Source: a virus. Taken from it: a stretch of DNA of 64,000 bases. Below are positions 54,802 through 62,127 of the stretch, piece after piece. The DNA is taken from positions 40,495 through 104,494 of IMG/VR virus record IMGVR_UViG_3300031963_000041; one strand, 5' to 3'. The position numbers and the translations under genes are program-made. The notes below the pieces were generated by a model. That model was not told the DNA's origin. It saw only the letters and a list, made by a program, of their open reading frames with translations, and ran no database searches. The number at the start of each line of letters is the position of its first letter. Positions within the stretch are counted from its first letter, which is position 1.

Positions 54802-55083
54802 TTGCAACGATTCCGAGAATTCTGGAGTGCCAGTTTGCACTCAGACCCCCGTGCTTTTGCCTTAGAGATAACCAGTTTCGTGTTCACCGTGATAGCCAGC
54901 GTTTGGTTGGCTGTTTCGGCAGTGGCACCTAACATGGCCTTGATTTATCCAATCTTTTTTATTGGTAGCGCCGCTGGCTGTTGGGGCTACTACCGGCGCC
55001 AGTTGATCTGGCCCATGTTGCTCACGGCTTACTTCATGATCATCAATGTGTATGGTTTTGGTGTGGCTGTGCTCTGGTGGTGA
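54802..55083 (+). CDS. Three-helix membrane protein, 93 aa
   Basis: TTG start after AGAGGTCCGC. MQRFREFWSASLHSDPRAFA leads to helices ITSFVFTVIASVWLAVSAVA, ALIYPIFFIGSAAGCWGYYR and MLLTAYFMIINVYGFGVAVL. The YP-x-FF-x-GS...YxRR pattern is shared with small membrane proteins of other aquatic phages. Function unknown. Confidence 0.72.
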   Translation: MQRFREFWSASLHSDPRAFALEITSFVFTVIASVWLAVSAVAPNMALIYPIFFIGSAAGCWGYYRRQLIWPMLLTAYFMIINVYGFGVAVLWW

Positions 55084-55093
55084 TAAAAACCAC

Positions 55094-55122
55094 TTGACAA
55101 CCCTGCAACATTCATACATAAT
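55094..55122 (+). promoter_or_regulatory. Promoter of the small helical genes at 55.1 kb
   Basis: TTGACA (55094-55099), 17-nt spacer, CATAAT (55117-55122), then CAAGGAG seven bases ahead of ATG 55143. Confidence 0.75.
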
Positions 55123-55142
55123 ATCGCAAGCAAGGAGTTGAA

Positions 55143-55313
55143 ATGGACAACGCACAATTTACCGAACAGATCAAGATATTGCTGGACGAATATCGGTCAC
55201 TCAGTAGATCACTGGCCACGGCCCAAGACCCCGATGCAGTCAAGCAACAGATGCACGACAACGTGCGCAGGCAGAATGCCTTGCGCCAACAAGCAAAAAC
55301 ACAAGGAGAATAG
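55143..55313 (+). CDS. Small helical protein, 56 aa
   Basis: MDNAQFTEQIKILLDEYRSL, then a charged helical sequence rich in Gln and Ala (VKQQMHDNVRRQNALRQQ). ATG 55143 has a good ribosome site. One nt separates it from the next gene's TAG-T-ATG junction. Unknown function. Confidence 0.7.
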   Translation: MDNAQFTEQIKILLDEYRSLSRSLATAQDPDAVKQQMHDNVRRQNALRQQAKTQGE

Positions 55314-55314
55314 T

Positions 55315-55503
55315 ATGAGCAATCACGACGCAATCAAAACCGCTTTTGAAACCTACATCGCCGAGAACGACAAGTTCGCAGGCAAAGGTGTCAAAGCCGC
55401 CGCGGCCCGGGCCCGCAAAGCCCTGCAAGAAATGTCAAAGGCCATCAAGGAACGCCGCAAAGAAATCACGGCTGAAAAAGAGGCCATGGCAGCTACCAAA
55501 TAA
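55315..55503 (+). CDS. Histone H1/Hc1-like basic protein, 62 aa
   Basis: FETYIAENDKFAGKGVKAAA and ARARKALQEMSKAIKERRKE: Lys/Arg/Ala-rich amphipathic helices with the A-R-A-R-K-A-L-x-E-x-x-K motif of bacterial Hc1-like nucleoid proteins. Probably DNA binding, either phage nucleoid or host-chromatin targeting. GGAGAA is upstream; it shares an operon with the 56-aa protein and perhaps the BI-1 gene. Confidence 0.7.
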   Translation: MSNHDAIKTAFETYIAENDKFAGKGVKAAAARARKALQEMSKAIKERRKEITAEKEAMAATK

Positions 55504-55514
55504 GGAGCATCACT

Positions 55515-56183
55515 ATGTCTACATTATCAGCCGCACAGAGTCTCAACACCGCAGTGGCCGGAGTCTTGGGTCGCATGGCCGGGGGAGTGTTTGCTACCTT
55601 GGTATTCGCAGCCTTGGTTGCTGGCATGGGCCTGGTTCCTGTGCTGTTCTCAGGTATCCTAGGCTACGTGATCATATTCGCACCTTTGCTGATGAGTTTA
55701 TTTCTCATGTGGAAAGGTGACAGTCTCACTGAGCAAGGTATCAAACTGTGGTTCTTTGCCTTCGCGGCAGCCATGGGTCTGAGCCTCAGCCTGTTGTTCG
55801 CTGTGTATACCACCGGATCCATAGTGCAGGCCTTGGTTGGCACCACTGTGAGTTTCACTGCGTTAGCGGGTTGGGGATATTTCACCAAACGAGACATCTC
55901 GGGTTGGGGTCCGTTCCTGTTCGCAGGTGTGATCGGTTTGATCATCGCCAGCGTGATCGGTATGTTCGTGGCATCCACTGCCCTGCAGATGACCATAAAT
56001 GTATTGACCATCCTGATATTCCTGGGACTCACTGCCTATGACATGAATCGCATCCGTGACATGTTCTGGTCGGCCAGTGAGCAGGAAATAGGTCGCATGC
56101 AATGGTTTGGTGCATTGAGCCTATATATCAACTTCATCAACATCTTCGTGAGCCTGTTGCAACTGTTTGGTAATCGAGAATAG
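55515..56183 (+). CDS. Bax inhibitor-1 family membrane protein (YbhL/YccA-like)
   Basis: 222 aa with seven hydrophobic helices: VFATLVFAALVAGMGLVPVL, IIFAPLLMSLFLMW, FFAFAAAMGLSLSLLFAVYT and so on, and the late NVLTILIFLGLTAYDMNRI with the family's Y-D-x-x-R-I motif, ending YINFINIFVSLLQLFGNRE. Cellular members are pH-sensitive calcium leak channels or, as YccA, inhibit the FtsH protease. On a phage it could protect phage proteins from FtsH or control lysis timing. Strong family match. Confidence 0.92.
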   Translation: MSTLSAAQSLNTAVAGVLGRMAGGVFATLVFAALVAGMGLVPVLFSGILGYVIIFAPLLMSLFLMWKGDSLTEQGIKLWFFAFAAAMGLSLSLLFAVYTTGSIVQALVGTTVSFTALAGWGYFTKRDISGWGPFLFAGVIGLIIASVIGMFVASTALQMTINVLTILIFLGLTAYDMNRIRDMFWSASEQEIGRMQWFGALSLYINFINIFVSLLQLFGNRE

Positions 56184-56185
56184 CC

Positions 56186-56392
56186 ATGATTTTTCTCACT
56201 CCCGAAGAGTGGAAATCACTCCGAGATAAAATGATCAAAGCCGCACCCAAGACCCTGCTGGTCTTGGCTGTGCTGGTCATTGGTTATTGGGCAGGATGGT
56301 ATATGAAGGGCAGTGACATCGCTTTGGATTGCAAGTATGCCAATTCATTTAGAGTGGAAACCAGCGCCTTTACCTGCACCAGGAAAATATGA
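56186..56392 (+). CDS. Membrane-anchored small protein, 68 aa
   Basis: MIFLTPEEWKSLRDKMIKAA, one helix (TLLVLAVLVIGYWAGWYM), then a periplasmic tail with two Cys. It starts 2 nt after the BI-1 gene and overlaps the AbrB-like gene by 4 nt. Unknown. Confidence 0.65.
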   Translation: MIFLTPEEWKSLRDKMIKAAPKTLLVLAVLVIGYWAGWYMKGSDIALDCKYANSFRVETSAFTCTRKI

Positions 56393-56571
56393 CGCAGACA
56401 ACTTGGTCTGCTGAAGTGGTAGAAGATCCTGACACCGGAGAACTGATGCTGGACCTTGGTCTGGCGCTGTGCGACCAATTGGGTTGGCAGCCAGGTGATG
56501 AGGTGGAATGGGTCGACAACAAGGACGGAACATGGACTATACAAAAGAAGACACCTTCTCAATCGATCTAG
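56389..56571 (+). CDS. AbrB/SpoVT-like small protein, 60 aa
   Basis: WSAEVVEDPDTGELMLDLGL and LGWQPGDEVEWVDNKDGTWT: the swapped-hairpin AbrB pattern (G-x-L-x-L...G-W-x-x-G-D-x-x-x-W) is clear. Usually a DNA-binding antitoxin or regulator; many phages carry it without a toxin. No toxin gene is obvious next to it. It overlaps the following gene by 40 nt. Confidence 0.78.
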   Translation: MTQTTWSAEVVEDPDTGELMLDLGLALCDQLGWQPGDEVEWVDNKDGTWTIQKKTPSQSI

Positions 56572-56969
56572 GCAATATTTCTTGCGACACCTCTATGAGT
56601 TCCACTGGTATTGCGTGGGATCCTCATTACGGCGCCATACCTTCCATCACAGTTTCACCCAACACGTGGTCCACAACGTCTGCGGGACAGTGGACCCTGG
56701 ACGAGTCCAGGTTGGTAGCACCCAACTCAGCCAAGATACAACTCACAGGCGAAAACGCTGACATAGAGATCAACGGACGCAGTGTCATGCAGATCTTAGA
56801 CGGCATCGAAAGTCGCCTGGGCCTGCTACATGCCCGTGAAGATCTAGAAAACGAGTGGTCGGAACTCCGGGTCCTGGGCGATCGCTATCGCGACATGGTG
56901 CGCAACATAGAAGAAAAATCAAAGATGTGGGACACACTGAAAAAGATGCCACCACCTGAAATCAAATGA
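56532..56969 (+). CDS. Phage structural-type protein, 145 aa
   Basis: ATG 56532 after AAGGACGG. A beta-rich N-terminus (TGIAWDPHYGAIPSITVSPN) is followed by ENADIEINGRSVMQILDGIE and a coiled helix to LHAREDLENEWSELRVLGDR. The D-I-x-I-N-G-x-S...I-E-x-R-L-x-x-L segment is well known in T4-type phages, often near structural genes. ATGA overlap with nadE. Confidence 0.75.
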   Translation: MDYTKEDTFSIDLGNISCDTSMSSTGIAWDPHYGAIPSITVSPNTWSTTSAGQWTLDESRLVAPNSAKIQLTGENADIEINGRSVMQILDGIESRLGLLHAREDLENEWSELRVLGDRYRDMVRNIEEKSKMWDTLKKMPPPEIK

Positions 56970-57733
56970 CACCAAAACAACGTATCAACTACATTACAAA
57001 GTGGATTAAAAGTTATGCCACCAGACACAAAATCAATACCTTGGTGGTGGGTGTATCGGGCGGCATAGATTCGGCCGTGGTATCCACGCTGTGTGCTCGT
57101 GCAGGACTGTATGTCATTGCTGTGAGCATGCCCATCCGGCAAAGCGAACACACACATGATCTCAGCATGCGGCATGGACAGTGGCTGAAAGACACGTTTG
57201 AACTGGTGGATCACTTTGTTATCGATCTCACATCCGCCTTTGAACAATTTGAACATGCTACCCGTGTGTTCAGCGATGAACTGGCCTATGCCAACAGTCG
57301 TGCTAGATTACGCATGATGACCTTGTATCAATTAGCGCAAGCCAACTCCGGCATCGTTGTGGGCACAGGCAACAAGGTTGAAGACTTTGGAGTGGGGTTC
57401 TTTACCAAGTATGGCGACGGTGGTGTGGATATCAGTCCCATTGGAGACTGCATGAAAACTGAAGTGTGGGCCATGGGTCGTGAACTGGGCGTGTTGCAAG
57501 ATATCATTGATGCCGCTCCCACTGATGGTTTATGGGCAGATGGTCGCACTGACGAACAACAGTTAGGCATGACCTACGCCGACCTTGAAGTGGCCATGCG
57601 CATGGACCAGGGCGAAATACAGTGCGATAACAAAGAGCTCAAGAAAAATCTAAAACGATATCGAGAGATCCGTGCTCGCAATCTACACAAGATGCAGGCT
57701 ATTCCGGTGTGTAAATTCAAAGATCAAGAATGA
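56966..57733 (+). CDS. nadE: NAD synthetase (ammonia-dependent NadE)
   Basis: 255 aa, near E. coli NadE (275). It amidates nicotinate adenine dinucleotide to NAD+. The ATP-pyrophosphatase P-loop VVGVSGGIDSAV (residues 28-38), ANSRARLRMMTLY, VVGTGNKVEDFGVGFFTKYG and DISPIGDCMKTEVW are all conserved. No glutaminase domain, so it uses ammonia. ATGA overlap with the radical SAM gene downstream, which links the two. It could restore NAD+ consumed by host defences or by phage metabolism. Confidence 0.95.
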   Translation: MTPKQRINYITKWIKSYATRHKINTLVVGVSGGIDSAVVSTLCARAGLYVIAVSMPIRQSEHTHDLSMRHGQWLKDTFELVDHFVIDLTSAFEQFEHATRVFSDELAYANSRARLRMMTLYQLAQANSGIVVGTGNKVEDFGVGFFTKYGDGGVDISPIGDCMKTEVWAMGRELGVLQDIIDAAPTDGLWADGRTDEQQLGMTYADLEVAMRMDQGEIQCDNKELKKNLKRYREIRARNLHKMQAIPVCKFKDQE

Positions 57734-59136
57734 CGCCTTGGCAGGAATTTTATCTAAGCATAAAAGATTCATCATGGCCGGACTGCGACCATGAACAAGA
57801 TTTTTTATCTCTACCACAGTGGATACAGGATGAGTGTCAACAAGTTCATGGTTATGTGATAGGTAGTTACAGAAATCAGCCTCGATATCAACACAAAACA
57901 TTTCCCATAAAAACTGCCACAGCTTGTCAACTCAAATGGAACTGGAGCACAGTTTATCTTACGACAGAAAATACTGCCAGTTGTCATCGCACCAATCATC
58001 ACAAGTTTGATATCGATGTATTTGATTTTCACAACACTCCTAGCAAGTTGGACGATAGATCTCGCATGCTCCAGGGATTTTGGCCCGAAAAAGGTTGTGG
58101 TTATTGTCGAGATATAGAAACGGCCGGAGGACAAAGTGACAGGATAACCAATCTTGATATGCCTGGAATGTTTGCTCCGCCAGAACTGGATGATGATCTT
58201 GTTGCTATCCAAGTCACTCCTCGTATATTAGAAGTTTACTTTGACAATGTCTGTAATTTGAAATGTGTGTATTGCGGTCCGCATTTCAGCAGTTTATGGG
58301 ATGCTGAAAACAAAAAACATGGTAAGTTTGAAAAAAATGGTTTGATCATCTCGAATACATTTAAGAAAAGTCCTGATATCGCAAAAAATAAAACCAAGAT
58401 GTTTGAGTGGATATCGCAACACGGACATAGCCTTACCAACTTTAATTTCCTTGGCGGCGAGCCTTTGTTCCAAAAAGATCTCGATGATTGTCTGGATTTT
58501 TTTGATCACAACCCAATGCCGGAACTAGAGTTCCAGATTTTTACCAATCTCAATGCTACTCCGGCTCGAGTGTCTGCGGTGGTAAGCAAAATTAAAAATC
58601 TCATTGACAAACAACATCTCAAAACTTTTGTGGTAACTGCCAGTCTCGATTGCTGGGGACCTGAACAAGAATATGCACGTTTTCCTCTCAAACTAGACAT
58701 TTGGGAAAAAAATTTCCGATACCTGCTTGATCAATCTTGGATTAGATTAATAGTAGGTAGCACACTGACTCCTCTCACTATCAAGACTCTGCCTGATCTT
58801 ATTGAGCGCATCAATCAATGGAGAAAGATACGCCATGTATCTCATTACATGAACAGTGCAGAATCACCGTTGCACATGCATGTTGATATTTTAGGCGATG
58901 TTTTCGTGGATGATTTTAATAGAGCTATCCAGATCATGCCCGAGAATGATGCGGAGCAGATCAATATCAAAAAATATCTGCAAGGCATTGCTCAAGAAAG
59001 CGCCAGCAAAGGATTTGACACAGAGGAAATCATAAAGCTCCGAGAATTTTTAACCGAACTCGATCGGCGTAGAGCAACCAATTGGCAACGAGTTTTTCCT
59101 TGGTTAGAGCCTATTTTTCAGCAGGTTGACCAATAA
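57730..59136 (+). CDS. Radical SAM protein with N-terminal twitch-like domain, 468 aa
   Basis: The N-terminal module has C66, C85, C123 and C126 (TASCHRTNHHK, GCGYCRDIE); the radical SAM core is VCNLKCVYCGPHFSS (C175, C179, C182), followed by FNFLGGEPLFQ and FTNLNATP. Same domain order as the 440-aa protein at 33103, yet diverged. AT-richer codon use than nadE. Substrate unknown; no adjacent precursor peptide is obvious. A promoter lies in its last codons. Confidence 0.88.
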   Translation: MTPWQEFYLSIKDSSWPDCDHEQDFLSLPQWIQDECQQVHGYVIGSYRNQPRYQHKTFPIKTATACQLKWNWSTVYLTTENTASCHRTNHHKFDIDVFDFHNTPSKLDDRSRMLQGFWPEKGCGYCRDIETAGGQSDRITNLDMPGMFAPPELDDDLVAIQVTPRILEVYFDNVCNLKCVYCGPHFSSLWDAENKKHGKFEKNGLIISNTFKKSPDIAKNKTKMFEWISQHGHSLTNFNFLGGEPLFQKDLDDCLDFFDHNPMPELEFQIFTNLNATPARVSAVVSKIKNLIDKQHLKTFVVTASLDCWGPEQEYARFPLKLDIWEKNFRYLLDQSWIRLIVGSTLTPLTIKTLPDLIERINQWRKIRHVSHYMNSAESPLHMHVDILGDVFVDDFNRAIQIMPENDAEQINIKKYLQGIAQESASKGFDTEEIIKLREFLTELDRRRATNWQRVFPWLEPIFQQVDQ

Positions 59137-59154
59137 TCCAAAAGGTATTATAAT
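59126..59154 (+). promoter_or_regulatory. Early promoter
   Basis: TTGACC (59126-59131), 17-nt spacer, TATAAT (59149-59154), overlapping the upstream stop. ATG 59161 follows 6 nt after the -10 but opens only a short frame; the real gene starts at 59184 behind TTGGAG. Confidence 0.75.
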
Positions 59155-59183
59155 AATACAATGATAACATTTTGGAGTCATCA

Positions 59184-59585
59184 ATGACCATGCACTTGGA
59201 AGGCCCTTGGTTGACCACCACTGGCAAAGTAAAAAGCAAACGCCGCCGGTGGGCATCTGCTGATGCGGCCCGCCGAGCCCGTGATCTCAAAGCCGAGTGG
59301 GAGCAACGACAACTGGAATGGGCCAAACTGGCTCCTAATTTTTCCGGTAAAAAAGTTTCTGTGACTGTGAGCAAAAAATTTCCATCCTACGGTCCGCCAC
59401 CCGGACGCGAGACTCCTTATATCCCCAGCCTCAATGGTGGTGTGGATTCTACCCCGGCAGTGAAAGCGCCGGACAAGGTCTACACTGGCACCAAGATCAA
59501 GGGCATAGGTACCATGCACAAATCTAATGCAGTTCCTATCTTTTCAGACGAAGAAGCCGAAGCCATCGCTCACATGAGACGATAA
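59184..59585 (+). CDS. Conserved-looking phage protein, 133 aa
   Basis: MTMHLEGPWLTTTGKVKSKR, RRWASADAARRARDLKAEWE and the end YTGTKIKGIGTMHKSNAVPI, FSDEEAEAIAHMRR. This N- and C-terminal combination is one of the most recurrent small-protein families of aquatic T4-type phages. Basic N-terminal third; extended C-terminus. Role unknown. TAATG junction downstream. Confidence 0.85.
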   Translation: MTMHLEGPWLTTTGKVKSKRRRWASADAARRARDLKAEWEQRQLEWAKLAPNFSGKKVSVTVSKKFPSYGPPPGRETPYIPSLNGGVDSTPAVKAPDKVYTGTKIKGIGTMHKSNAVPIFSDEEAEAIAHMRR

Positions 59586-59674
59586 TGCCTAATCCAGGAC
59601 CGTTGATCGCTTATGTGTTGTTCTGTGTGGTCGTGCCCTTGGCCTTGGCCGCGCTTTACATATTTTTGTCATGA
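59585..59674 (+). CDS. Tiny membrane protein, 29 aa
   Basis: MPNPGPLIAYVLFCVVVPLA followed by LAALYIFLS: a single hydrophobic helix. TAATG start and ATGA end overlaps argue for translation in an operon. Unknown. Confidence 0.55.
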   Translation: MPNPGPLIAYVLFCVVVPLALAALYIFLS

Positions 59675-59889
59675 TCCTATATCCAGCAAGAGTAGAATGG
59701 CAAGCCGGAGATACCATACTGAGTTGGGACGGATTCTTGGAGAGCGTGATCGAAGTGTTTGGACTTCCCGGCGATCGTTATGTCACTGAACTGGATGCCA
59801 ACTACATGGATTTCAAATTTTACACCGAGCAGGACCGCATGTTGTTTTTGACAGGTTGGTCAGCCCGCACTTTACCGGAGCAACGATGA
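59671..59889 (+). CDS. Small protein with FKFYTEQDRMLF motif, 72 aa
   Basis: MILYPARVEWQAGDTILSWD, then MDFKFYTEQDRMLFLTGWSA. The beta hairpin near the end is shared with products at 3082 and 45693. ATGA overlap with both neighbours. Unknown function. Confidence 0.68.
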   Translation: MILYPARVEWQAGDTILSWDGFLESVIEVFGLPGDRYVTELDANYMDFKFYTEQDRMLFLTGWSARTLPEQR

Positions 59890-60188
59890 TAGAACAAGGA
59901 CTTTGGGAATACGATCAAGTGGATGCCGAAGAGCGAGAACAACTAAAAAAGTGGTTGCGTGGCCTGCTACAGGAACGAGTGGTCACTGTGGAATTCGTCA
60001 AGGCCGATGGTAGCCCCAGGCGCATGGAATGCACACTGGCCGAGAGCGCAGGGGCTAAATATTCCACCAATGAAAGCACACGAAAAAAACCTCATCCTGA
60101 CACCTGCGTGGTCTGGGATACCAATCAAAACGCCTGGCGCAGTTTCCGCTGGGATCGTCTAAAACGGATCACATTCAATCTTGGCTAA
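59886..60188 (+). CDS. DUF2693/SH3-barrel phage protein, 100 aa
   Basis: [20 protein letters not shown], then [20 protein letters not shown] is the DUF2693-like SH3 barrel seen in many phages. A helical N-terminus ([15 protein letters not shown]) precedes it. It overlaps infA by 8 nt, so the two are translated together. Confidence 0.8.
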   Translation: MIEQGLWEYDQVDAEEREQLKKWLRGLLQERVVTVEFVKADGSPRRMECTLAESAGAKYSTNESTRKKPHPDTCVVWDTNQNAWRSFRWDRLKRITFNLG

Positions 60189-60399
60189 AGAAGAAGGCGT
60201 AAAAATGGAAGGCACTGTGGTTGACGTGCTACCCAATGCCATGTTCCGGGTAAAAATAGACGGGCACGAAAATCCTGTGATGGGCATCATTTCGGGCAAG
60301 ATGCGCATGCACAACATCAAGATCCTGCTGGGAGATAGGGTAGAGATGGAGTTCAGTCTCTACGACCTAACCAAAGGGCGCATCACCCGTAGGAGATAA
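60181..60399 (+). CDS. infA: Translation initiation factor IF-1
   Basis: 72 aa, exactly the length of bacterial IF-1, an OB-fold protein that binds the 30S A site during initiation. [20 protein letters not shown], then [40 protein letters not shown] and [12 protein letters not shown] match IF-1 throughout. TTG start inside the upstream gene. The last 105 nt are repeated at 62003 with eight synonymous differences, so the 3' end seems to have been replaced during insertion of the two genes that follow. Together with phage bS21 it suggests control over initiation. Confidence 0.95.
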   Translation: MAKEEGVKMEGTVVDVLPNAMFRVKIDGHENPVMGIISGKMRMHNIKILLGDRVEMEFSLYDLTKGRITRRR

Positions 60400-61269
60400 A
60401 TGTTGTCTTTCTACATTGTGCCCAGTTTGGACACACACAATACCAAATTTACTTACGGTGAAGCACCGGAAAGATCCTGGTACTACGAATTTGTGACCGG
60501 AAAACAAGATCTCTTGATCACTGTGGGAGACAGTTGGACCTGGGGAGATAGTCTGGGTCAGATCGATTTTGACAAAGGAATCTTCGATGATATCACTCAC
60601 AGGACTTCGCATGTTTTTGGCAGACTGCTGGCAGACAAACTAAACAGAGACTTTCTCATGTTGGCCAAGTGTGGTGCTACCAATTCGGAAATACACAGAA
60701 TGGCGTTTGGGTATATCGATCAGATCAAATCAAAATATCGTAAAATTACTGTGGTAATCACGCTCACAGAATTAATGAGAGAAATCACAGGGGATCCATG
60801 GTGGTTAGACCCAGCGCCAACTGAAAATTCATTGGATGGATTCCTAACAGACTATGAATACAATATGCTGGCAACTTTTCATGCGGCCATGCTTGAGCAT
60901 CCTGATGTGCAATGGATCTTGGCAAGAAACTTTACAGTGTCCTATCCATCAAACATCAGTAAGTTTCCGTATATGCTGAAAAAAACCTGGGTTGATATCT
61001 TAGCAGAAGCACAAGAAGATAAATCATTGTATCCACAGGACGCTAGAATTGTCAGTCAGTTAGGATTTGTTCCGTTGGAAGAATATTTACAAAAACGATC
61101 GTTGCATCGGTCCTGGCGACGAGATTTATATGGTCTCATGAGTTCAGCTTCGCTGGCTATAGATTGGTTGATGGACAGTGATCTAAACTATAAAAAAGCC
61201 ACCAAACATCCCACTGAACGAGGGCATGAATTGTGGGCAGATTATCTATACGATATTGTAAAAGGATGA
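60400..61269 (+). CDS. SGNH/GDSL hydrolase-like protein, 289 aa
   Basis: ATG 60400 follows the infA stop directly. The nucleophile block is TVGDSWTWGD, block II-like KCGATNSEIHRMA follows, and HPTERGHELWADYL is block V with the catalytic-type His. SGNH enzymes cleave acyl esters, often O-acetyl groups on glycans. AT-richer than neighbours, and within the segment flanked by the infA repeats. It may act on host surface sugars or be a fibre-associated deacetylase. Confidence 0.82.
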   Translation: MLSFYIVPSLDTHNTKFTYGEAPERSWYYEFVTGKQDLLITVGDSWTWGDSLGQIDFDKGIFDDITHRTSHVFGRLLADKLNRDFLMLAKCGATNSEIHRMAFGYIDQIKSKYRKITVVITLTELMREITGDPWWLDPAPTENSLDGFLTDYEYNMLATFHAAMLEHPDVQWILARNFTVSYPSNISKFPYMLKKTWVDILAEAQEDKSLYPQDARIVSQLGFVPLEEYLQKRSLHRSWRRDLYGLMSSASLAIDWLMDSDLNYKKATKHPTERGHELWADYLYDIVKG

Positions 61270-61282
61270 TATAAAACTAATC

Positions 61283-61978
61283 ATGAAAAACAAAATTGTG
61301 GGGTTCGGGGATAGTTTCGTATTTGGCAGTGAACTTGATGACAACGACGACGGACATAACTCCTGGATCGGCCTATCGGCAAAAAAACTAGGAGTCACAT
61401 ATGAGACCACTGCTGTTCCAGGATGCGGTAACGAAAATATCGCTCGACAAATACTGACATATTTTTCTAACAATCCATCAGATGATGTGGTAGCAGTGAT
61501 CAATTGGACCTGGGGAGCTCGATGGGATTTTTATGTTCCAGGATTGGAACAATGGACCACGTTGGGTTTAACCTGTGTTCCTAGCAAACTGGCACCAATG
61601 GTAGGAATAGAAGAAGCAGAAAAAATACTGGAATTTTATAACAAATATCCTGGACATTCTACCTTATGGGACAAATGGCGGAGTCTGCAAACAATCTACA
61701 TGGTGCAAACATTTTTAAAACATAAAAAAATATCCAATATTCAGACTTACATGGATTATGAACTTTGGGACACTCAATGGCATGCTCCAGACTACATCAG
61801 GACCTTGCAAGATTTTACTAGGCCTTGCATGCAAAATTTTCAGGGTTTGAATTTCTTGGATTGGAGCAGGTCAAAGGGATTTACAGTCACCGACCCAGGT
61901 CTGCACCCCCTAAAAGAGGCTCATGATGCAGCCTGTGATTTGTGGGTGGATAGTTATGCCCAAGCATTAAAAGACTAA
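61283..61978 (+). CDS. SGNH/GDSL hydrolase-like protein, 231 aa
   Basis: MKNKIVGFGDSFVFGSELDD (nucleophile Ser in GDS), PGCGNENIARQIL (block II region) and the C-terminal LHPLKEAHDAACDLWVD (block V). A shorter, diverged relative of the gene before it. Also AT-rich. Both lie in the cargo between the infA ends. Late-type TAAATA (61976-61981) overlaps its stop. Confidence 0.82.
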   Translation: MKNKIVGFGDSFVFGSELDDNDDGHNSWIGLSAKKLGVTYETTAVPGCGNENIARQILTYFSNNPSDDVVAVINWTWGARWDFYVPGLEQWTTLGLTCVPSKLAPMVGIEEAEKILEFYNKYPGHSTLWDKWRSLQTIYMVQTFLKHKKISNIQTYMDYELWDTQWHAPDYIRTLQDFTRPCMQNFQGLNFLDWSRSKGFTVTDPGLHPLKEAHDAACDLWVDSYAQALKD

Positions 61979-62002
61979 ATATCTATATGCACATTAGTTT
62001 AA

Positions 62003-62107
62003 GGCAAGATGCGCATGCACAACATCAAGATCCTGCTGGGCGATAGGGTAGAGATGGAGTTCAGCCTCTACGATCTAACCAAAGGTCGCATCACACGCAG
62101 GCGCTAA
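62003..62107 (+). pseudogene. Duplicated 3' end of infA
   Basis: 105 nt that match the last 105 nt of infA (60295-60399) with eight differences, all synonymous; the encoded 34 residues are identical. There is no start codon or 5' part. The relic stop codon doubles as part of a TAAATA box (62105-62110). This looks like the original infA end, left behind when a 1.6-kb segment carrying its own infA 3' end recombined in. Confidence 0.9.
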
Positions 62108-62110
62108 ATA
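62105..62110 (+). promoter_or_regulatory. Late-type promoter (CTAAATA)
   Basis: CTAAATACC overlapping the infA relic stop, 17 nt ahead of ATG 62128 with AAAGGA between. Similar to the box at 63487. Confidence 0.5.
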
Positions 62111-62127
62111 CCATAAAGGAATGCTTT

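Noticed and set aside
59161-59183. ATG 59161 as a leaderless start after the promoter at 59126
   Set aside because: The frame soon ends; the well-conserved product starts at ATG 59184 with a good TTGGAG site.
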